Shown here piece after piece: positions 32,528-41,341 of a DNA stretch of 64,000 nt. The position numbers were made by a program, and so were the translations under genes. Below the pieces are notes generated by a model. That model had not been told where the DNA came from. It did no database searches and saw nothing but the letters and a program-made list of their open reading frames with translations. The stretch is from Corynebacterium mycetoides (lineage in GTDB: Bacteria > Actinomycetota > Actinomycetes > Mycobacteriales > Mycobacteriaceae), in assembly GCF_900103625.1 (NCBI RefSeq), contig NZ_LT629700.1, positions 1,302,001-1,366,000 on the forward strand. The letters run 5' to 3'. How positions within the stretch are numbered: position 1 is the first letter of the stretch; each line of letters begins with the position of its first letter.

Positions 32528-33780
32528 CAGTAGTCCCTGAGCGCGGAGGCGAGCGTATCGAGTGCGCGGCGCGCGGGCAGGATGTCCGAATCGTTCGACA
32601 GCAGCGCAAACGTGTACACGTTGCCCGCGCGGCTGGTCACCGTGCCGACGAGCGCGGAGGTGTCATCCAGCGTCCCCGTCTTCGCGCGGACCCAGCCGCG
32701 GCCCGGCAGCTGCTCGTAACGGTCCTCGAGCGTACCCTCGCCGTGTGCGACGGGAAGTGCCTCCAGCAGCGCGGCGAGCTCGCTGCCCTGCGCCGCCGAG
32801 AGCACCACGGCGTCGAGAAGCGCAGGGGTGATGAGGTTGAGGGTGGACAAACCGGAAGAATCCGCGAGCGTGGTGCCCGAGACGTCGAAGCCGCGCTCCG
32901 CCAGCACATCCAGTGTCGCCTGCGGCGCGGACGACCCGCGGTGCAGCGCGACCTCGCGGCCGATCGCCTCCGCCATGACGTTGTCCGAGTTCTTCATCAT
33001 CGCGCGCAGCCGCGTGACGAGGTCCGGCGACTGCACCTGCGCCACCACCTCGGCACCCAGCGCGGCCGCGCCAAACCCGACCGTGTCGGCGCCGACCCGA
33101 TCCGCCAGCGCCTGCGCCACGTCCAGCGCCGGGGTGTGGGAACGCGGCACGTCGCCCTCCGTGACGTCTAAGCCGCGGCCGCCGTTGAGCATCGCCGGCT
33201 CCAGCGGGGCGACGTAGCCGGCGTCAATGTCCGCCGGGTCCCAGCCGGGCAGCATCGTCTCCGCAGGCCACAGCGACGTGTCGATCGACACCGAGCTCGC
33301 CTCTCCGATCTGGCGGGCAAGCTCATCCATGCCTTCCGCGTTCATCCACACATCCCCCGCCGCCTTGATCACCACCTCCCCCGGCTGGGTGCCGCGCACC
33401 ACCTGCGTCGTGATGGTGTCCGCCGCACCGAGCTCCGTGATCGCCGCCGCGCCGGTCAGCACCTTCGTGCTCGACGCCGGGCGCAGCGCCGCGTCCGGCT
33501 GGATGTCGAAAACGGTCTCGCCGGTCGCGGCGTCGCTAATGCGCGCGTGGAACGTCCCCAATGCCGGATCGGCGGCCAGGGACGCGAGCGCGTCGTCACG
33601 CGCCCGCTCATCCACGGGCTCGGGACTCGCCGGCACCAGCAGCGGCGCCGCGGCGGGCAGCTGGTAGGCCGGAGCCACCTCCAGCGCCCCGAGCTCGCGC
33701 TGCGCGACCACACCGAAACCCGCGACACCCGCCACAGCGGCGAGTGCCACCGCGCTGGTCACCCACGTCCACAATTTCAT
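32527..33780 (-). CDS. dacB: D-alanyl-D-alanine carboxypeptidase/endopeptidase (DacB type)
   Basis: A 417-residue penicillin-binding protein of the S13 family, corresponding to Rv3627c. A signal-anchor (WVTSAVALAAVAGVAGFGVV) exports it. Active-site motifs are SXXK as RPASSTKVLTGAA, SXN as MKNSDNVMAEAIGRE and KTG as RAKTGTLDDTSALVG. It trims or cleaves peptidoglycan cross-links. ATG 33780 (MKLWTWVTS) is preferred; the longer frame crosses the divergent promoter region. It is divergent from ppa with a 70-base shared promoter region. Confidence 0.92.
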   Translation of the reverse strand: MKLWTWVTSAVALAAVAGVAGFGVVAQRELGALEVAPAYQLPAAAPLLVPASPEPVDERARDDALASLAADPALGTFHARISDAATGETVFDIQPDAALRPASSTKVLTGAAAITELGAADTITTQVVRGTQPGEVVIKAAGDVWMNAEGMDELARQIGEASSVSIDTSLWPAETMLPGWDPADIDAGYVAPLEPAMLNGGRGLDVTEGDVPRSHTPALDVAQALADRVGADTVGFGAAALGAEVVAQVQSPDLVTRLRAMMKNSDNVMAEAIGREVALHRGSSAPQATLDVLAERGFDVSGTTLADSSGLSTLNLITPALLDAVVLSAAQGSELAALLEALPVAHGEGTLEDRYEQLPGRGWVRAKTGTLDDTSALVGTVTSRAGNVYTFALLSNDSDILPARRALDTLASALRDY

Positions 33781-33801
33781 CGGCGACAACCTTAGCCCAC
33801 G

Positions 33802-33845
33802 TATGATGGAGCACGATTCATCCACGCACCGTTGAATACAAGGAG
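33802..33845 (+). promoter_or_regulatory. ppa promoter -10 and ribosome site
   Basis: A TATGAT -10 hexamer (33802-33807) and an AAGGAG ribosome-binding site (33840-33845) precede the ppa ATG at 33851. A convincing -35 is not seen, as is common in this genus. Confidence 0.55.
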
Positions 33846-33850
33846 CATTC

Positions 33851-34384
33851 ATGGCTATTGAGGTCATCATCGAGATCCCGAAGGGGTCGCGCAACAAGTA
33901 CGAGGTCGACCACGAGTCCGGCAAGATCTTCCTCGACCGCTACCTGTTCACCCCGATGGCGTACCCCGCGGACTACGGCTTCATCGACAACACGCTCGCC
34001 GACGACGGCGATCCCCTCGACGCCCTCGTGATCACCCCCGAGCCCGTGTTCCCCGGCGTGACCGTGATCGCGCGTCCCATCGGCGTGTTCAGGATGACCG
34101 ACGAGGCCGGCGGCGACGACAAGCTGCTCTGCGTGCTCGACGATGTCCGCTACGAAACCTTCAAGGACATCGACGACATCGACAACTTCACCAAAGACGA
34201 GATCGAGCACTTCTTCGTGCACTACAAGGACCTCGAACCCGGCAAGGAAGTATCCGGCTCGGGCTGGGGCAACCGCGAGGAAGCCGAGCAAATCCTGCAG
34301 GCCGCGATCGACCAGTACAAGCAGGTCGGCGACAACTCCCGCGAGGGCCTGGAAGATGAGAAGGAAGCCAAGACCGAGAACTAG
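33851..34384 (+). CDS. ppa: inorganic pyrophosphatase
   Basis: A 177-residue family I soluble pyrophosphatase hydrolysing PPi. Metal- and phosphate-site residues are seen in [32 protein letters not shown] and the VLDDVRYE region, followed by FFxxYKxLEPGK-like [12 protein letters not shown]. Family length is ~160; the extra C-terminal acidic/basic tail is minor. A strong hairpin follows at 34404. Confidence 0.96.
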   Translation: MAIEVIIEIPKGSRNKYEVDHESGKIFLDRYLFTPMAYPADYGFIDNTLADDGDPLDALVITPEPVFPGVTVIARPIGVFRMTDEAGGDDKLLCVLDDVRYETFKDIDDIDNFTKDEIEHFFVHYKDLEPGKEVSGSGWGNREEAEQILQAAIDQYKQVGDNSREGLEDEKEAKTEN

Positions 34385-34403
34385 TCTCTCCCGCTAGATC
34401 CTG

Positions 34404-34431
34404 CGCCCGGCTGCCGCGTGGCGGCCGGGCG
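34404..34431 (+). terminator. hairpin terminator after ppa
   Basis: A 12-bp stem with one G-U pair (CGCCCGGCTGCC with GGCGGCCGGGCG) and a short loop, followed by a weak TTGTG stretch, lies 20 bases after the ppa stop. Confidence 0.6.
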
Positions 34432-34508
34432 TTGTGCGTGTCGCGGGTGGTGCTTAGCTGGGGTGCTTCGTTGCGCTTGGCGCGTGGCCGGTGCTCAGCT
34501 GAGCGTGC

Positions 34509-34882
34509 GTGTTCGACCGGAAGGTGTTTTTAGGGTGCCAAACGTGCTGTTTTGCCCTTCCGGTCGAACAGGGCCACCGCGGCGCCGGGGAACAGCACGG
34601 CTGGGGCACCCGTGTTCGACCGGAACGCGTTTCCGGGGCGCCAAACGCTCCCTTTCAGCCCTTCCGGTCGAACAGGGCCACCGCGGCGCCGGGGAACGGC
34701 ACGGTTGGAACAACCGTGTTCGACCGGAACGCGTTTCCGGGGCGCCAAACGCTCCCTTTCAGCCCTTCCGGTCGAACAGGGCCACCGTGGTGCCGGGGAG
34801 CGGCACGGTTGGAACAACCGTGTTCGACCGGAACGCGTTTCCGGGGCGCCAAACGCTCCCTTTCAGCCCTTCCGGTCGAACA
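34509..34882. repeat. four tandem 104-base units, each with a nested hairpin
   Basis: The unit starts at 34509, 34612, 34716 and 34820. In each, 13-base arms TGTTCGACCGGAA and TTCCGGTCGAACA enclose about 36 bases containing a second inverted repeat, GCGTTT-CCGGGGCGCC-AAACGC. Hairpins are at 34510-34570, 34613-34674, 34717-34778 and 34821-34882. Copies 2 to 4 of the hairpin are identical; copy 1 has diverged in its core. The 42-base spacers also have a small GGTTG/CAACC stem. Short reading frames cross the array on both strands but simply re-read the repeat. It fills the gap between convergent ppa and the secreted-protein gene (34385-34891); nothing else is seen there beyond the ppa terminator. 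Confidence 0.92.
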
Positions 34883-34891
34883 GGGCCGGCG

Positions 34892-35740
34892 CTACACCAG
34901 GAAGCGGCGACCGTAGGCGAAAGCGGCGGCACCGATGACGGAGGCGACAACCAGGGCAAACAGTGCCTTCGCGACGGTGTTGTTGCCGGTTTCGGCGGCG
35001 ATGCCACGCTCAGTGGCGGCGGCAGCGGCGGCCGCGGCACTGTCGCCGGCAACAGCACCGGCGCCGGTGGCACCCGCCGCTTCTGCACCAGCGTCGGCCT
35101 GGGCGGAGTAGCCCACCGGCTGGCCGGCGGCGCGGGCTGCCTCGAGAGCCTGGCGGGCGACTTCGGCGCCGTTGTCGGCGAGCAGCGCCTGCGACGCGGC
35201 GGTTTCCTCGGCGCTCGGGGTCTCCTGGACGCGGTCGATGTCTGAGACGTAGGTTTTGCCGTCGGCGTTGAGGTAGTAGGTGGTCTCGGCGATGGTCAGC
35301 ACGGGCGGCAGGGAGAGCAGGCCGGCGGCGACGGGGTCGTCGGAGGCCGGGTCGACGTGCTCGGGGCCGAAGACATGCTCCTGCTGAACCTCCTGCGTTA
35401 CCTCGGTTGCGGGGGCGTCCTGGATGGCGGTGGCCCGGGCGTCGGCGGCAGTAGCGGTGGAGGGGGCGACCTCCTCACCTGCGGAGACGAGGCCGGCGAG
35501 CGCGGCTCGGGAGACCTCCACGGCCTTCTCGCGGTCCTCGGAGGCGAGGGCGGAAAACTCCACTGAGGCGAGCTCGCGCTCGGGGAGGTAGTGGGTGCCT
35601 TCCTGGTTGAGGAAGTATTGGTTGCCGCGCGCGTCGGAGGTGACGGCGGGGTATTCCTGCGCCTGCGCCGCCGGGAAGATGGCGAGGGCGAGGGCACCGG
35701 TGAGAGCGGCGGCGAGGAGGTTCGTGCGGTGGCGCTTCAT
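34892..35740 (-). CDS. secreted protein with atypical sorting-signal-like C terminus
   Basis: A 282-residue exported protein I do not recognise as a named family. The signal peptide (residues 1-27) ends AAQA. Two related motifs, QYFLNQEGTHYLPE and TYYLNADGKTYVSD, suggest a duplicated ~25-residue unit. The middle is Ala/Glu-rich. The C terminus is AAETG (248-252), a hydrophobic stretch FALVVASVIGAAAFAYG and a short basic end RRFLV, the layout of a sortase sorting signal although the pentapeptide is not LPxTG. Its gene lies 100 bases downstream of a class F-type sortase on the same strand, so that enzyme is the obvious candidate partner (inference). Confidence 0.65.
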   Translation of the reverse strand: MKRHRTNLLAAALTGALALAIFPAAQAQEYPAVTSDARGNQYFLNQEGTHYLPERELASVEFSALASEDREKAVEVSRAALAGLVSAGEEVAPSTATAADARATAIQDAPATEVTQEVQQEHVFGPEHVDPASDDPVAAGLLSLPPVLTIAETTYYLNADGKTYVSDIDRVQETPSAEETAASQALLADNGAEVARQALEAARAAGQPVGYSAQADAGAEAAGATGAGAVAGDSAAAAAAAATERGIAAETGNNTVAKALFALVVASVIGAAAFAYGRRFLV

Positions 35741-35840
35741 GGTGGTGTCACTCCAGAGTCTCAAGTTTCAATCTCAACTTTAAGCTTTCACCACAAGACT
35801 AACAGCATTAACAGGAACAACAAGCGTCAACACGAAATCG

Positions 35841-36509
35841 TTACCCCACCGACGCCACCACCGCCTCGAACTGCCACCCCACCACGGCGTTGCGCACGGA
35901 ATCGGACAGCAGCGGCTGGATGCAGCTGATCGTCAGCAGCCGCCCGGGCATCGGCCCCGTCCCCCACACCGCCGGGTCCTGCGCCAGCGCGTCCTTCGTG
36001 GGTTCGTGCAGGTCCGTGGCCACGTACTTGAGCCATGCGTCGCCGGAGGTCTCGGTGCGCAAATACAGGGCGTCGCCGAGCTGGACGGTGTGGGCGCCCG
36101 CCTGGGCGTCGAAAAGCGAATCGAAGACCCCCGGCAGCCCCGCGCCGGTGTGCCCGGCGATGACCACGAGGTCGCCCGCGTGCGAGCCGGGCAGCTGGTA
36201 CGGGCGGCCTGGCGCGGTGTACGCGCAGGCCAGGCCCATGGTGGCGGGGTTGAGGGCGCCGTTTTTCACGCGGCAGTCGCCGGGCTCGAACTCCGCGCGC
36301 ATGCTTATCGACGGCACCTCCAACGCCACCGGACGCCCCTGCGGCACCACCTCCTCCACCGGCGCCACCGGCGTGGGTGCCTCGGGCTCGTCACCGGGCG
36401 CGGCGCACATGCCCACGGCCGCGAGCGGGAGCAGCAGGAGCGCCGCCGCGGCGACGCGGCGGCGCATGTAGATGTGCGGCGGATGCACCCTCCTGGCGGT
36501 CGTCGACAC
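35841..36509 (-). CDS. class F-type sortase
   Basis: A 222-residue membrane-anchored transpeptidase. After a short cytosolic segment with PPHIYMRRRVAA there is one hydrophobic helix, a Pro-rich linker and the sortase barrel with catalytic His120 (VIAGHTG), Cys196 (LLTISCIQP) and Arg206 (SVRNAVV). The TISC form differs from the TLxTC of classes A-C and fits the actinobacterial class E/F groups. GTG 36509 has GGAGG six bases upstream. The substrate is unknown; the neighbouring secreted protein is proposed. Confidence 0.82.
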   Translation of the reverse strand: MSTTARRVHPPHIYMRRRVAAAALLLLPLAAVGMCAAPGDEPEAPTPVAPVEEVVPQGRPVALEVPSISMRAEFEPGDCRVKNGALNPATMGLACAYTAPGRPYQLPGSHAGDLVVIAGHTGAGLPGVFDSLFDAQAGAHTVQLGDALYLRTETSGDAWLKYVATDLHEPTKDALAQDPAVWGTGPMPGRLLTISCIQPLLSDSVRNAVVGWQFEAVVASVG

Positions 36510-36615
36510 GTTTCACCTCCCATAAGCCACCTTCAGCGTATTCGACCGCCGCCCGCGAGCCGGGATCCGCGCACGCGGCGTCCGGGCGGCGTGGCGAAAA
36601 CGTACACTGGCGGGC

Positions 36616-36915
36616 ATGAAAACTGTTCGAGTTACTGAAGTTCCCGAAAACGCTCAGCTCATTGACGTCCGCGAGCCCGACGAGTTTGCCGAGGTCCGCG
36701 CCACAGGAGCGGTCAACCTTCCGCTCAGCGATTTCGCCGCGCGGGCAGACGCGATCAACCCCGACGAGGACATCTATGTCATCTGCCGCTCCGGCGGCCG
36801 CTCGGCGAAGGCCGCCGAGTATTTGGAGCAGTCCCGCGGCTGGGACAACGTCATCAATGTCGACGGCGGCACGACCGCCTGGGTGGAGGCGGATCTGCCG
36901 CACGAGCGCGGGTAG
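36616..36915 (+). CDS. rhodanese-like domain protein
   Basis: A 99-residue single rhodanese domain, presumably a cytosolic sulfurtransferase or sulfur carrier. The N-terminal strand and CH2A-like LIDVREPDEF and the active-site loop CRSGGRSAKAAE (catalytic Cys) are intact. The length matches single-domain GlpE/YgaP-type proteins. It precedes the MarR gene by 58 bases on the same strand; a functional link is not evident. Confidence 0.9.
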   Translation: MKTVRVTEVPENAQLIDVREPDEFAEVRATGAVNLPLSDFAARADAINPDEDIYVICRSGGRSAKAAEYLEQSRGWDNVINVDGGTTAWVEADLPHERG

Positions 36916-36973
36916 AGAAGCTGGGCCGCGTCCATCGTTTGTCGGCTCAAGGGTAAGTATTTAGGATTAGGCC

Positions 36974-37429
36974 ATGGCCTTTCTCTTCGAGCTCCCCAGC
37001 GCCCTGCTCAAATCCCCCTCGTTCCAGATTGAGCGCGTGCGTCGCCACACGAAGGACGAGGTGGAGCGGGCGCTGAGCGACAGGGGCACGACGATGCGCG
37101 AGTTCTGGATCCTCACGTGCGTGACCACCCAGCCGTTCTCGCAGACGCAGCTGGCGGAGCTTTTGGCTATCGACGCCTCCGATATGGTGCGCCTTATCGA
37201 TTCGCTGGAGCGCAATGAATGGGTCAAGCGCGACCGTGATCCGAGCGACCGCCGCCGGCAGATCATCACGCCGACGAAGAAGGGCGTGAAGGCGCATGCC
37301 CAGCTTTCGGCCGATGTCGCGGCCGCGGAGGAGCGCGCCCTCGACGTGTCCACAACGAAGCAGCTCAAGAGTCTGAAGAAGCTGTCCAAGGCCATCTTGC
37401 TCGGCGATTCCACGGAAACTACTGGGTAA
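36974..37429 (+). CDS. MarR-family transcriptional regulator
   Basis: A 151-residue winged-helix repressor. The recognition region reads LTCVTTQPFSQTQLAELLAIDASDMVRLIDSLER, and the wing has the DPSDRRRQIITPTKKG signature. It is preceded by an AT-rich TATTTAGGATTAG region that may hold its promoter. Lying 48 bases before the NRPS gene on the same strand, it probably controls that gene and itself; the short palindrome ACCAA-CGAAT-TTGGT (37432-37446) between them could be its operator (inference). Confidence 0.85.
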   Translation: MAFLFELPSALLKSPSFQIERVRRHTKDEVERALSDRGTTMREFWILTCVTTQPFSQTQLAELLAIDASDMVRLIDSLERNEWVKRDRDPSDRRRQIITPTKKGVKAHAQLSADVAAAEERALDVSTTKQLKSLKKLSKAILLGDSTETTG

Positions 37430-37431
37430 AA

Positions 37432-37446
37432 ACCAACGAATTTGGT
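37432..37446. promoter_or_regulatory. candidate MarR operator upstream of the NRPS gene
   Basis: A 5-bp inverted repeat ACCAA/TTGGT with a 5-base spacer lies between the MarR stop and the NRPS start. MarR sites are often longer; this is a weak candidate. Confidence 0.25.
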
Positions 37447-37477
37447 CTATGGGGGCCGCCAACTATCCTTGGCTTCC

Positions 37478-40400
37478 ATGAACGACAAGCTGCTCCGCGC
37501 CCACGCGGCGCCCGAACCGCGCACGCTTATCGATATCCTCCGCGCCACCGCCGAGGCCCACCCCGGTGCCGCCGCTATCGACGACGGCTCCGGCGACGTG
37601 CTCACCTACTCCGAGCTCATCGACCAGGTCTCGGCGCTCGCCGGGGAGCTGCACCGCCACGGGATTCGCCGCGGCGACAGGATCGGCGTGCGGATGACGT
37701 CGGGAAGCCGCGACCTCTACCTCGCAATCCTGGCCACCATGTGGGCGGGCTGCGCGTACGTGCCCGTCGACGCGGACGACCCCGAGGAGCGCGCCGCGCT
37801 GGTCTTCGGCGAGGCCGGCATCCACGGCCTCTTCTCCGACGATGGCTTCCGCGCGCTCGCCCCCGCCCACCCCGGCGACACCGAGCTGCCGCAGCTTGAC
37901 GACGACTGCTGGATCATCTTCACCTCCGGCTCCACCGGCACGCCGAAGGGGGTGGCGGTGACGCACCGGTCCGCGGCCGCGTTCGTGGACGCCGAGGCGC
38001 GCCTGTTCTGCCAGGACTCCCCCCTCGGCCCCGACGACCGGGTGCTCGCCGGGCTTTCCGTGGCCTTCGACGCCTCCTGCGAGGAGATGTGGTTGGCCTG
38101 GGGGCACGGCGCGTGCCTCGTGCCGGCGCCGCGCTCGCTGGTGCGCTCCGGCCAGGACTTGGGGCCGTGGCTGATCCGCCGCGACATCACGGTCGTGTCC
38201 ACCGTGCCCACGCTCGCCGGACTCTGGCCCGCGGAGGCGCTCGACAACGTGCGGCTGCTCATCGTCGGCGGCGAGGCCTGCTCCCAGGAGCTCGTGGAGC
38301 GCCTCGCCACGGGCGAGCGCGAAATGTGGAACACGTACGGGCCCACGGAGGCGACCGTGGTGGCCTCCGCGACGAGGCTGGAGCCCGGCAAGCCCGTGAC
38401 CATCGGCTGGGCGCTCGACGGCTGGGACCTCTACGTCGACGACGACGGGGAGCTGATCATCGGCGGGGTCGGCCTGGCGCGCTACCTCGACCCGGTAAAA
38501 GACGCCGAGAAGTACGCCCCAGTGCCCGGCCTCGACTGGGATCGCGCCTACCGCACCGGCGACAACGTCCGCCTCACCGACGACGGTCTGGCCTTTATCG
38601 GCCGCGCCGACGACCAGGTCAAGATCGGCGGGCGCCGCATCGAGCTCGGCGAGGTCGAGGCCAACGTCGCCGCGCTGCCCGGGGTGTACAACTCCGCCGT
38701 GGCTGTGCAGACCACCGGCGCCGGCGACAAGGTGCTCGTCGGCTACCTCTCACCAGAGCAGGGCACGGATCTCGACGTCGCCGAGTTGCGCGAGCGCCTC
38801 GCCGAGGTCATGCCCGCCGCGCTCGTCCCGCGCCTGCACGTCATGGAGGAGCTGCCGATTCGCACCTCCGGCAAGGTGGACAAGAAAGCCCTGCCCTGGC
38901 CGCTGCCCGCCTCCGTGGAGGTCGCCGGGATGACGCCGACGGAGTCGTGGCTCGCCGAGGTGTGGCTCGACGTCCTTGGTCTGCCGGCCGAGTCGCGCGA
39001 CGCGGACTTCTTCGAACTCGGCGGCTCCTCGCTCGCGGCGGCATCGCTGGTGGCGCGCCTGCGTGAGCGCGTGCCGACGATCGCCGTGCGCGATCTCTAC
39101 GACCACCCCCGCCTCGAAGCCCTCGCGGGTGTCATCGACGCCCACGGCGTTGCCGCAGAAGTGGTCACGCGCGATGTCGCCCCGGTCGGGCGCGCCACGC
39201 GGGTGGCGCAGACTCTGATCCAGGTCCCGGTGATGACACTGCACGCCGCGACCTTTGTCACGTGGTGGGCGATCATCGCCACCGCGCTGGGCTGGGTGTC
39301 GCTGAACTGGGTCGCGCTCGCGGTGCTGTTCGTGGTGGTGTGCACCCCGCTGGGGCGCCTTCCCCTCGCAGCGCTCGGTGCGCGCGCGATCCGCGGGCGG
39401 CTACAACCCGGCAACTACCCGCGCGGTGGGCGGGTTCACGTGCGCCTGTGGGCGGCCGAGCGCTGGGTCGCAGCAACCGGTGCGCTGAATATTTCGGGCT
39501 CGACGTGGGTGGCGTACTTCGCGCGGCTGCTCGGGGCGCAGGTCGGGCGCGGCGTGGACCTGCACACGGTGCCGCCCGTGACCGGCCTTCTCACCCTGGG
39601 CGACAATGCCGCCATCGAGCCCGAGGTGGATCTGAACGGATACTGGCTCGACGGTGACATCCTGCGCGTTGGGACCGTCACCATCGGCAAAGACGCGCGC
39701 GTTGGGGCCCGCTCCACCCTACTGCCCGGTGCGGACATCCACGCCGGCGCGCACATCGAACCCGGCTCCACCGTGACCGGCGATAAGCCGGTGAAGAAGG
39801 GTGCGCGCTGGGCCGGGTCCCCCGCCCGCAAGGTGGGCCGCTCGAAACAGCGCTTCCCCGACTACCACCCGCCGCGACGCCGCTACTGGGCGTGGCTGTA
39901 CGGGGCAACCGCGCTGCTCTTAGCCGCCGTTCCGGTCGCCTCCGCGCTGGCCGGCGTGGCGGCCGTGGTGGGACTGATCCGGCTCACCGCCGGCAGCCCG
40001 TACGTCGGTGCGCTGCTGTTCGCCCCCGTCGGCGCGCTTGTCTACCTCGCGCTGTACGCGGCTCTAACGTGGGCCGGGGTGCGTCTGTGCTCGCTGGGTC
40101 TGCGACCCGGCGTGACACCTGTGCGCTCCGCGCAGGGCTGGAGACTATGGACCATCACGCGCCTGCTTGACGACGCCCGCACGCGCTTCTTCCCCGTCTA
40201 CGCCGGCGGTCTCACCCCGGCCTGGCTGCGCTCTCTCGGCGCCACCGTCGGCAATGACGTGGAAGTTTCCACCGCGGTGATGATTCCGAAGTTGACCACC
40301 ATCAAGGATGGCGCATTCCTAGCCGACGACACCCTCGTGGGCACCTACGAGCTCGGCCACGGCTGGATGCGCACCGGCGAGACCACGATTGGCAAACGTG

Positions 40401-41257
40401 CCTTCGTGGGCAACTCCGGCATCACCCAACCGGGCCGCAAGCTGGCCAAGAACTCCCTCGTGGCGGTGTTGTCGTCGACGCCGAAGAAGTCCAAATCCGG
40501 CTCGAACTGGTGGGGCTCCCCGCCCGAGCGGATGCGCAGGGTTGAAGTCACGGCTCTGGGTGGGGAAGCGCTGACGTACCGGCCGTCGGCAAGCATCAAG
40601 CGCAAGCGCGGTGCGGTGGAGACGCTGCGGCTGCTCGCACCCATGGGACATGCCGTGCTGGCCGCCGCGTTCATCGGGCTTGTTCATCTTGCTCTGACAC
40701 AGTGGGGGTGGTGGGCCTACGCCGTCGGCGGGCTGGCGTTCATGGCCGTCGGCGTGCTGGCCGTCGCCATGACGGTGCTGGCCAAGTGGGTGTGCGTGGG
40801 CCGCCACGCGCCCGGCGAGCACCCGCTGTACAGCTGGTTCGTGTGGCTCAACGAACTGCAAGACCAGTTCGTGGAGATGGTCGCCGCGCCCTGGTTCTTC
40901 ACCCACGCCTACGGCACGGGCGAGATGAACCTCGCTCTGCGCGCCCTGGGTGTGCGCGTCGGCCGCGGCGCGTGGATCGACTCTTACTGGTTCCCGGAGA
41001 CGGACCTGTGCTCCGTCGGTGCGGGCGCGACCGTCGGACCCGGAACCGTGGTGCAGACGCACCTGTTCCAGGACCGCGTGATGTCGCTGGACACGGTTAC
41101 CATCGGGCGCGGCGCCACTCTCGCGGCGCACTCCGTCGCCCTGCCGGCCGCCGTGATCGGCGACGGCGCGACGGTGTGGCCGGGATCGCTGATGATGCGC
41201 GGCGACCAGGTGCCGGGCTCGACCGTGTGGCAGGGCAACCCGATCGAACCTAGGTAG
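37478..41257 (+). CDS. Pls/PosA-family non-ribosomal peptide synthetase
   Basis: A 1259-residue single-module membrane NRPS of the epsilon-poly-lysine synthetase (Pls/PosA) family. An adenylation domain (1-485) has core motifs FTSGSTGTPKG, NTYGPTEATV, YRTGDN and GRADDQVKIGGRRIELGEVE; A10 is RTSGKVDKKAL. A carrier domain follows with FFELGGSSLAAASLV (phosphopantetheinyl Ser near 517). There is no classical condensation or thioesterase domain; the rest consists of about six transmembrane helices alternating with three left-handed-beta-helix/acetyltransferase-like segments (e.g. GDNAAIEPEVDLNG, FLADDTLVGTYELG, SVGAGATVGPGTVV) which in Pls act as tandem condensation domains. It should make a short homopolymer of one amino acid; the monomer is unknown. 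Confidence 0.88.
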   Translation: MNDKLLRAHAAPEPRTLIDILRATAEAHPGAAAIDDGSGDVLTYSELIDQVSALAGELHRHGIRRGDRIGVRMTSGSRDLYLAILATMWAGCAYVPVDADDPEERAALVFGEAGIHGLFSDDGFRALAPAHPGDTELPQLDDDCWIIFTSGSTGTPKGVAVTHRSAAAFVDAEARLFCQDSPLGPDDRVLAGLSVAFDASCEEMWLAWGHGACLVPAPRSLVRSGQDLGPWLIRRDITVVSTVPTLAGLWPAEALDNVRLLIVGGEACSQELVERLATGEREMWNTYGPTEATVVASATRLEPGKPVTIGWALDGWDLYVDDDGELIIGGVGLARYLDPVKDAEKYAPVPGLDWDRAYRTGDNVRLTDDGLAFIGRADDQVKIGGRRIELGEVEANVAALPGVYNSAVAVQTTGAGDKVLVGYLSPEQGTDLDVAELRERLAEVMPAALVPRLHVMEELPIRTSGKVDKKALPWPLPASVEVAGMTPTESWLAEVWLDVLGLPAESRDADFFELGGSSLAAASLVARLRERVPTIAVRDLYDHPRLEALAGVIDAHGVAAEVVTRDVAPVGRATRVAQTLIQVPVMTLHAATFVTWWAIIATALGWVSLNWVALAVLFVVVCTPLGRLPLAALGARAIRGRLQPGNYPRGGRVHVRLWAAERWVAATGALNISGSTWVAYFARLLGAQVGRGVDLHTVPPVTGLLTLGDNAAIEPEVDLNGYWLDGDILRVGTVTIGKDARVGARSTLLPGADIHAGAHIEPGSTVTGDKPVKKGARWAGSPARKVGRSKQRFPDYHPPRRRYWAWLYGATALLLAAVPVASALAGVAAVVGLIRLTAGSPYVGALLFAPVGALVYLALYAALTWAGVRLCSLGLRPGVTPVRSAQGWRLWTITRLLDDARTRFFPVYAGGLTPAWLRSLGATVGNDVEVSTAVMIPKLTTIKDGAFLADDTLVGTYELGHGWMRTGETTIGKRAFVGNSGITQPGRKLAKNSLVAVLSSTPKKSKSGSNWWGSPPERMRRVEVTALGGEALTYRPSASIKRKRGAVETLRLLAPMGHAVLAAAFIGLVHLALTQWGWWAYAVGGLAFMAVGVLAVAMTVLAKWVCVGRHAPGEHPLYSWFVWLNELQDQFVEMVAAPWFFTHAYGTGEMNLALRALGVRVGRGAWIDSYWFPETDLCSVGAGATVGPGTVVQTHLFQDRVMSLDTVTIGRGATLAAHSVALPAAVIGDGATVWPGSLMMRGDQVPGSTVWQGNPIEPR

Positions 41258-41265
41258 GCGCAGTC

Positions 41266-41341
41266 AGATGTCACGGCGAAGCATTTCCTCACCGTGACCA
41301 CCTGGGAGAACGCAGCAGCAAATTACTTTACTGTGACATCT
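41266..41341. repeat. inverted repeat between NRPS and pilus sortase genes
   Basis: Arms AGATGTCAC (41266-41274) and GTGACATCT (41333-41341) span the gap between convergent genes, with an inner TCACGG/CCGTGA pair (41271-41276, 41292-41297). The right arm is inside the sortase coding end. It may terminate one or both transcripts; the arm sequence resembles the repeats at 57293-57460. Confidence 0.5.

Noticed and set aside
34509..34882. CRISPR array
   Set aside because: Repeats and spacers are both conserved, unit length is 104 bases and the hairpins are identical; no cas genes nearby.
34418..35245. Open frames through the 34.5-kb repeats
   Set aside because: The frames consist of the repeat unit re-read (FRSN, GAPNAPFQPF) and change between strands; no start context or homology.
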